Origin: Aquisalimonas sp.
GTDB taxonomy: Bacteria > Pseudomonadota > Gammaproteobacteria > Nitrococcales > Aquisalimonadaceae
NCBI GenBank assembly: GCA_007133445.1
Contig: SLMR01000394.1
Coordinates: 1 to 10,755 of the forward strand
DNA: 10,755 nt
Direction: 5' to 3'
Shown: piece by piece, positions 7,022-10,755 of the stretch
How the letters are laid out: every line of letters starts with the position of its first letter
How positions within the stretch are numbered: position 1 is the stretch's first letter
The notes under the pieces: model-generated
Told to the model about the DNA's origin: nothing
Seen by the model: the letters and a program-made list of their open reading frames with translations, nothing else
Database searches by the model: none
Position numbers and translations under genes: made by a program

Positions 7022-7038
7022 CAGCTCCGAAGCAGCTG
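7022..7038 (-). promoter_or_regulatory. UUCG-loop hairpin overlapping the EVE gene ribosome binding site
   Basis: On the minus strand CAGCUG-C-UUCG-G-AGCUG folds into a 5-bp stem plus a C-G pair closing a UUCG tetraloop, with one bulged G. The GGAG that serves the EVE gene lies in its 3' arm, so the fold would cover the ribosome binding site. It could also mark the 3' end of the 6S transcript. The stem is short, so a chance match is possible. Confidence 0.4.
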
Positions 7039-7060
7039 TGTCGGGGAAGACAAACATCAA

Positions 7061-7262
7061 GGAGAGGACACCCCCCGCCTGCGCCGTGCGGTGTCGCCCC
7101 TTGAACCCTGAGGTTCAGGTGGGGAGAACGAGCGGCGCCTTAGGCTTTCCGCACTCGGGCGGACATGCACACCGGTTCACCGCCACGTCAATTCCCCTGG
7201 CGATGCAATTGAGGGTCAAGGAATAGCTGTGACCGCTGTCGAACGCCGCAGGGGATGTCCTC
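7061..7262 (-). ncRNA. ssrS: 6S RNA
   Basis: This is the roughly 200-nt 6S RNA, which binds sigma-70 RNA polymerase holoenzyme by imitating an open promoter and restrains transcription in stationary phase. The ends pair in a 15-bp closing stem with two G-U pairs: 7262-7248 (GAGGACAUCCCCUGC) with 7078-7064 (GCGGGGGGUGUCCUC). The 3' half matches the E. coli RNA recognisably: GUGCAUGUCCG, AAGCCU, and CACCUGAACC-UCA-GGGUUCAAGG, which forms the conserved hairpin at 7102-7118. Its place directly after zapA on the same strand is the classic gammaproteobacterial location. A promoter of its own lies in the 43 bp after the zapA stop. The 5' end is set from the stem and the -10 position, and the 3' end from the stem, so each may be off by a few bases. 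No intrinsic terminator with a U-run follows; 3' processing is likely. Confidence 0.92.
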
Positions 7263-7266
7263 GCCC

Positions 7267-7295
7267 ATAGTGGCGGCAACGTCAGGCGACTGCAA
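7267..7295 (-). promoter_or_regulatory. Promoter of the 6S RNA gene
   Basis: On the minus strand TTGCAG (7295-7290) and CACTAT (7272-7267) are separated by exactly 17 bp. Each matches the sigma-70 consensus only partly (4/6 and 3/6), but the spacing is ideal and the predicted start at about 7261-7263 coincides with the 5' end of the 6S closing stem. It begins 11 bases after the zapA stop codon. Confidence 0.65.
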
Positions 7296-7305
7296 GGTTC
7301 GTATT

Positions 7306-7605
7306 TCAGGAATCCGGCAGGACCTGACCGATGCGCTCCTCCATCGCGCGCACGCGATCCTCCACCAGTCGGGCCGTCTCCTTCTGGTCGTCGCGGGCCT
7401 GGAGCAGTTCATGGGTGAGGTTGAGCGCAGCCATGACCGCGACCCGGTCCGGGCCATGCACCTTGCCGCTGTCGCGCACTTCGCGCATGCGCTTGTCCAG
7501 CAAGTGGGCCGAGTTGAGCAGCCCGTCTTTCTCGTCCGGCGGGCAGGCGACCATGTATTCCTTGTCCAGAATCATGACCCGGACGGGTTCCATGCCATCA
7601 CGCAT
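7306..7605 (-). CDS. zapA: Cell division protein ZapA
   Basis: This 99-aa protein is ZapA, a cytoplasmic protein that binds FtsZ and bundles its filaments at the division ring. The N-terminal domain carries the family sequence EPVRVMILDKEYMVACPPDEKD (its first 20 residues diagnostic), followed by LLDKRMREVRDSGK and the conserved VAVMAALNLTHELL near 55-68. The C-terminal third is a charged heptad-like helix, the usual coiled coil for dimer and tetramer formation. ATG at 7605 lies one base after the TGA of the upstream coiled-coil gene, indicating coupled translation; the second Met (residue 5, MEPVRV) is an alternative start that fits the family N-terminus slightly better. The 6S RNA gene follows directly. 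Confidence 0.95.
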   Translation of the reverse strand: MRDGMEPVRVMILDKEYMVACPPDEKDGLLNSAHLLDKRMREVRDSGKVHGPDRVAVMAALNLTHELLQARDDQKETARLVEDRVRAMEERIGQVLPDS

Positions 7606-7606
7606 G

Positions 7607-7834
7607 TCAGTGGTGCTCCATGGCCTTGAGGCGGCTGATCATGGACTCGATCTTCGATCGCGCCATCTCGTTCTTTTCCAGCAGGCTGGCCCGCTCGGCA
7701 TTGAGCGTGTCCTGGGACTGGCGCAGCACCCGGTTCTCCTCTTCCAGCCGGGCGCAGTAGCGCACCAGCGCGTCCACCTGGCGGTCAAGCCGGTCCAGTT
7801 CCCTGCGTAGTGCCTTGGGCGACATCTCGCTCAT
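7607..7834 (-). CDS. Small coiled-coil protein, TIGR02449-type, upstream of zapA
   Basis: This 75-aa protein is almost wholly one charged helix with leucine heptads (LRRELDRLDRQVDALVRYCA, then RLEEENRVLRQSQDTL and LEKNEMARSKIESMISRLKAM). It matches the small hypothetical family found just upstream of zapA in Pseudomonas and related gammaproteobacteria, similar in shape to ZapB. A role with ZapA in division is suggested by linkage and the coiled coil but not proven. The start at 7834 (MSEMSPK) is preceded by AAGGA 7 bases upstream; a second ATG three codons in is possible. A longer in-frame reading extends upstream through the divergent promoter region and into ygfB on the other strand and is not credible. 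Its stop is separated from the zapA ATG by one base. Confidence 0.88.
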   Translation of the reverse strand: MSEMSPKALRRELDRLDRQVDALVRYCARLEEENRVLRQSQDTLNAERASLLEKNEMARSKIESMISRLKAMEHH

Positions 7835-7923
7835 GCCTGCATCCTTACCCGGTGGCGGCGCGATGCCGCGGATCTGCATGATAGGATAGCGATTTTGCCC
7901 CGGATTGAATACGGCGAGGCCCG
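7835..7923. promoter_or_regulatory. Divergent promoter region between the zapA unit and ygfB
   Basis: The 89 bp must drive both directions. On the plus strand an extended -10 (TGATAGGAT, 7879-7887) would start transcription near 7894, ahead of GAGG four bases before the ygfB ATG. On the minus strand TATCCT (7888-7883) or the overlapping TATCAT (7883-7878) could serve the zapA unit, with only a weak TTCAAT (7909-7904) as -35. The candidate -10 elements overlap, so the two directions may compete for polymerase. Confidence 0.45.
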
Positions 7924-8514
7924 ATGACTCAGTTGCTGCCCGAATACGATGCCCTGGAGGCCGCCCTGGCCGAGGTGGATGCGGAGATCGGTGCCGCCGA
8001 GGCGCAGGGCCTGCTGGCCGGCATGCTGAGTGCCGCGGGTGATGCCGAAGCGGCCAAGTGGATCGCCCAGGTGCTCGCCGGAACCGAGCCACGCGGCGAG
8101 CCGGCGCGACGTTGTCTCGAGGGGCTGGCAGCCGTTCATGCCGCCACCTGCGAGGGCATGGACGACAGCAACCTGGCGTTCGAGCTGCTGCTGCCCGCGG
8201 ACGACGCCCCGGTGACTCGTCGCGCCCAGGCGCTTGGTGCATGGGCCCACGGTTTCATCTACGGCCTGGGTGTTGCCGGGCTGGCCGATGAAAGCCAGCT
8301 GCCCCGGGAGGTGAGCGAGATCATCGGCCACTTGGGCGAGGTCAGTCACGCCGTGAGCGACACCGGGGATGATGAGGACGAAGCCGCCTACGCCGAGCTG
8401 CTGGAGTTCGTGCGCACGGCGGCGCTGCTGGTGCGCGAACACCTGCAGCCCCGTCGCCGGGACCGCCCGGTGCCGGTGCCCGGTGACCAGCAGGGCAGTC
8501 AGCGCAAACACTGA
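7924..8514 (+). CDS. ygfB: YgfB family (UPF0149) protein
   Basis: This 196-aa, acidic, mostly helical protein matches the YgfB/UPF0149 family in length and sequence. Landmarks are the early acidic helix with AEAQGLLAGMLSAAG (about 24-38), ELLLPADDAPVTRRAQALGA in the middle, WAHGFIYGLGVAG near 107-119, and the C-terminal AYAELLEFVRTAALLVREH. The family's biochemical function is not well defined; in Pseudomonas aeruginosa a YgfB protein has been linked to regulation of beta-lactam resistance. It opens the rightward ygfB-pepP-ubiH unit found widely in gammaproteobacteria. The ATG at 7924 is preceded by GAGG at 4 bases, a slightly short spacing. The tail after residue 180 is Pro/Arg/Gln-rich and probably disordered. 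Confidence 0.93.
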   Translation: MTQLLPEYDALEAALAEVDAEIGAAEAQGLLAGMLSAAGDAEAAKWIAQVLAGTEPRGEPARRCLEGLAAVHAATCEGMDDSNLAFELLLPADDAPVTRRAQALGAWAHGFIYGLGVAGLADESQLPREVSEIIGHLGEVSHAVSDTGDDEDEAAYAELLEFVRTAALLVREHLQPRRRDRPVPVPGDQQGSQRKH

Positions 8515-8547
8515 AACCCCATATACCCCTGGGACGAGCAACCATCT

Positions 8548-9855
8548 ATGGATCACGAGGAATACGCCCGCCGCCGCCGTGAGCTCATGAACCTCATGGG
8601 CGACGGTGCCGTGGCCGTTCTGGCCGCCGCACCGGAGCGACGCCGCAACCGGGATGTGGAGCACCCCTACCGCCAGGACAGCGACTTCTACTACCTCACC
8701 GGGTTTCCCGAGCCGGAGGCGGTGCTGGTGCTGATTCCCGGGCGGGCGCAGGGAGAGACCATTCTCTTCTGCCGCGACCGGGATCCGGAGAGGGAAGTCT
8801 GGGACGGTCCCCGCGTCGGCCAGGAGGGGGCCTGCGAGCGTTACGGTGCCGATGACGCCTTCCCCATCGATGACATCGACGAGATCCTCCCGGGCATGCT
8901 CGAGGGCAAGGAGCGGCTTTATTGCACCATGGGGCAGCATCAGGATTTCGATCAGGCCATCCTGGGCTGGGTCAACCAGGTTCGCGCACGGGCGCGGGCC
9001 GGTGCGCGCGCGCCGGGCGAGTTCGTGGCCCTGGAGCATCCCCTGCACGAAATGCGGCTGATCAAGAGTCCGGCGGAGCTGGAGCAGATGCGCCGGGCCG
9101 CACAGGTGTCTGCCGAGGCGCACCGCCGCGCCATGGCCGTCTGCCATCCGGGCATGCCGGAGTACGCCCTGGAGGCGGAGTTCCAGTACATCTTCCGGCG
9201 CAACAACGGCTGGCAGGCGTATCCGCCGATCGTGGGGGGTGGCCGCAACGGCTGCATCCTGCACTACATCGACAATCAGGACACACTCCGCGATGGTGAG
9301 CTGGTCCTCATCGATGCCGGCGTGGAGCTGGGTTGCTACGCCTCGGACATTACCCGCACCTTTCCCGTGAACGGCCGCTTCAGCCCGGAACAGCGCGCCG
9401 TCTACGAGGTCGTGCTCGCCGCCCAGGAGGCGGCCATCGACGCGGTACGCCCGGGCAACCACTGGAACATGCCCCATGAGGCGGCCCTGCGGGTGCTGGT
9501 GCAGGGCCTGGTCGACCTGGGGCTGCTGCGCGGCGACGTGGATGTCCTGATCGAGGAGGAGGCGTACCGCCCCTTCTTCATGCATCGCACCGGTCACTGG
9601 CTCGGCATGGACGTGCACGATGTGGGCGACTACCGCATCGACGGAGAGTGGCGCCTGCTGGAGTCTGGCATGGTGGTGACCATCGAGCCCGGGCTCTACA
9701 TCGCCGACAGCATTCCGGAGGTGGAGCCCCGCTGGCGCAATATCGGCGTGCGCATCGAGGACGACGTGGCCGTCACTGCCGAGGGACACGACATCCTCAG
9801 TGCCGGCGTGCCGAAGACGGTGGCCGATATCGAGGCCGCCATGGCAGAGGGGTAG
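8548..9855 (+). CDS. pepP: Xaa-Pro aminopeptidase (aminopeptidase P)
   Basis: This 435-aa cytoplasmic metallopeptidase removes an N-terminal residue that precedes proline. The N-terminal domain (about 1-165) has the usual YRQDSDFYYLTGFPEPEAVL near 41-60. The C-terminal pita-bread domain has the full di-manganese set: Asp256 (VLIDAG), Asp267 (SDITRTFPVNG), His350 (HRTGHWLGMDVHD), Glu380 (VTIEPGLYI) and Glu404 (GVRIEDD). The supporting His239, His346 and His357 are also present. These lie within a few residues of the E. coli PepP positions, and the length matches E. coli PepP closely, so the enzyme should be complete and active. It lies 33 bp after ygfB and 3 bp before ubiH. The region before the ATG has no strong Shine-Dalgarno (GACGAG only), so reinitiation after ygfB may help. 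Confidence 0.97.
   Translation: MDHEEYARRRRELMNLMGDGAVAVLAAAPERRRNRDVEHPYRQDSDFYYLTGFPEPEAVLVLIPGRAQGETILFCRDRDPEREVWDGPRVGQEGACERYGADDAFPIDDIDEILPGMLEGKERLYCTMGQHQDFDQAILGWVNQVRARARAGARAPGEFVALEHPLHEMRLIKSPAELEQMRRAAQVSAEAHRRAMAVCHPGMPEYALEAEFQYIFRRNNGWQAYPPIVGGGRNGCILHYIDNQDTLRDGELVLIDAGVELGCYASDITRTFPVNGRFSPEQRAVYEVVLAAQEAAIDAVRPGNHWNMPHEAALRVLVQGLVDLGLLRGDVDVLIEEEAYRPFFMHRTGHWLGMDVHDVGDYRIDGEWRLLESGMVVTIEPGLYIADSIPEVEPRWRNIGVRIEDDVAVTAEGHDILSAGVPKTVADIEAAMAEG
9847..9852 (+). promoter_or_regulatory. Ribosome binding site supporting the TTG start of ubiH
   Basis: GAGGGG lies 6 bases before the TTG at 9859, inside the last codons of pepP. The sequence between is the pepP stop codon plus ACC. 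No ATG is available at the N-terminus before the FAD-binding motif, so this site selects TTG as the start. Confidence 0.7.
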
Positions 9856-9858
9856 ACC

Positions 9859-10755
9859 TTGACGACCGAGGGCACGGTGGACGTGGTGATCGCCGGCGGT
9901 GGCCTGGTGGGGGCGAGCCTGGCCGTTGCCCTGGCGCCCAGCGGGCTGTCCGTCTGCGTGGTGGACCCGGTGACCGCCAAGGCACCCCGACAGCCAAGCT
10001 ACGATGACCGCAGCACCGCCCTGGCACCCACCAGTCGCCGAATCCTCGAGGCGCTGGGCCTGTGGTCCGCCACCGCCCCCGGCGCCGCACCCATCCGCCA
10101 CATTCACGTCTCCGACCGCGGCGGCTTCGGTATTACCTCCATGGATGCAGCCCGTGAGGGCCTGGAGGCGCTGGGTTACGTGGTACCGAACCGGGTGCTC
10201 GGCCAGGTGTTCCGGGGCGCGCTGGAACAGTTGTCCGCCAGCGTGCGGACGCTGACGGACAGCGTGGTCGCGGTGTCGACCGATGCCGATGCGGCCCGGG
10301 TCGAGCTGGCCAGCGGGGCGACCCTCTCCGCCCGCCTGCTGGTTGCGGCCGACGGGACCCGCTCGCCGCTGCGGGAGCACCTGGGGCTGCACCTGCGCGA
10401 GAGCGACTACGGCCAGTACGGAGTGGTGGCCAACGTGACCCCTGCGCAGGATCACGACGGACGGGCGTTCGAGCGGTTCACCGCCGACGGCCCGCTGGCG
10501 CTTCTGCCGCTGCCCGGCGGCCACTGTTCGCTGGTGTGGACGGTGCCACCGGAGCGCGCCGAGGCGCTGACGGCCATGGACGATGCCGCCTTCCTTGATG
10601 CCCTGCAGGACGCCTTCGGCTATCGCCTGGGCCGTTTCCTGCGCGTCGGGTGCCGGGTCAGCTACCCGTTGCGCCTCAGCCACAGTGACCAGCGGGTGGC
10701 CGAACGTGGCGTGCTCATCGGCAATGCCGCACGGACGCTGCATCCGGTGGCCGGG
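9859..10755 (+). CDS. ubiH: UbiH, FAD-dependent ubiquinone biosynthesis hydroxylase (3' end cut by window edge)
   Basis: These are the first 299 codons of a flavin monooxygenase of the UbiH/UbiF/VisC group, which hydroxylates the ring of ubiquinone precursors at the inner membrane. The FAD-binding Rossmann motif VVIAGGGLVGAS is at 9-20. DDRSTALAPTSRRILEALGLW (49-69; its first 20 residues diagnostic) is the usual UbiH follow-on, LLVAADGTRSPLRE at 160-173 is the DG motif, and GVLIGNAARTLHPVAG at 284-299 begins the third flavin motif. About 100 residues should remain beyond the edge. Start is TTG with a good ribosome binding site; pepP ends 3 bp before, so translation is probably coupled. UbiH is favoured over UbiF or UbiI because pepP-ubiH linkage is standard in gammaproteobacteria; the related ubiI often follows. 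Confidence 0.94.
   Translation, partial: MTTEGTVDVVIAGGGLVGASLAVALAPSGLSVCVVDPVTAKAPRQPSYDDRSTALAPTSRRILEALGLWSATAPGAAPIRHIHVSDRGGFGITSMDAAREGLEALGYVVPNRVLGQVFRGALEQLSASVRTLTDSVVAVSTDADAARVELASGATLSARLLVAADGTRSPLREHLGLHLRESDYGQYGVVANVTPAQDHDGRAFERFTADGPLALLPLPGGHCSLVWTVPPERAEALTAMDDAAFLDALQDAFGYRLGRFLRVGCRVSYPLRLSHSDQRVAERGVLIGNAARTLHPVAG

Noticed and set aside
7835..8242. An N-terminal extension of the 75-aa coiled-coil protein upstream of 7834
   Set aside because: The extension would run through the divergent promoter region and antisense to ygfB. The family is about 70-80 aa and the ATG at 7834 has a good ribosome binding site.
7831..10743. A 970-codon open frame on the minus strand opposite ygfB, pepP and ubiH
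   Set aside because: It lies in register opposite three well-supported genes with intact catalytic motifs. Its translation is low-complexity His/Gly/Gln/Val-rich with no recognisable domain. Long antisense frames are expected in high-GC genes with few stop codons opposite GC-rich third positions.
1..10755. A search by eye for IS ends, attachment sites, CRISPR repeats, tRNA genes or a defence-type cluster
   Set aside because: None was seen. Gene content is core and conserved; the only repeats are the short in-frame YDPW array and local hairpins.

Overview
The window is a chromosomal housekeeping stretch from a high-GC gammaproteobacterium. The clearest evidence is the conserved locus in its right half: a small coiled-coil gene, zapA and the 6S RNA gene (ssrS) run leftwards, and ygfB, pepP and ubiH run rightwards from the same intergenic region. 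Many proteins are rich in Asp and Glu, which would suit a moderate halophile such as a member of the Ectothiorhodospiraceae. That placement is inference only. Nearly all sequence is coding or accounted for by RNA and short regulatory regions. I see no phage, IS, tRNA, CRISPR or defence genes.

Layout, left to right. Positions 1-1080 (minus) hold the first 360 codons of the transcription accessory protein Tex, which runs off the left edge. Positions 1136-2202 (minus) hold two tandem Slp-type outer-membrane lipoproteins, clearly paralogous; the upstream copy ends in a YDPW repeat. Positions 2235-3161 (minus) encode an EamA/DMT-family exporter. Positions 3221-4444 (minus) encode an orphan periplasmic ligand-binding protein of the branched-chain amino acid ABC type, with no permease or ATPase genes nearby. 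Gaps between these genes are 20-59 bp, so they may be read as one unit from the 4445-4688 region. Positions 4689-6239 (minus) encode a membrane-anchored MepM-like M23 endopeptidase with a TTG start, an AT-rich promoter region upstream and a GC-rich hairpin just after its stop. Positions 6558-7016 (minus) encode an EVE-domain protein.

The 289 bp between the EVE gene and zapA carry 6S RNA (about 7061-7262). It is supported by a 15-bp closing stem, the conserved 3' hairpin and a promoter placed directly after the zapA stop. Upstream are zapA (7306-7605) and a 75-aa coiled-coil gene (7607-7834). The divergent region 7835-7923 separates them from ygfB (7924-8514), pepP (8548-9855) and ubiH (9859 to the right edge).

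The functions are those of a growing Gram-negative cell: division (ZapA), cell-wall growth (M23), ubiquinone synthesis (UbiH), peptide turnover (PepP), RNA polymerase control in stationary phase (6S RNA), envelope lipoproteins and transport. I found no novel multi-gene system. The points worth a second look are the 6S RNA and its neighbourhood, where the usual fau gene is absent, the paired Slp paralogues with a repeat tail, the orphan binding protein next to an exporter, and several RNA hairpins.
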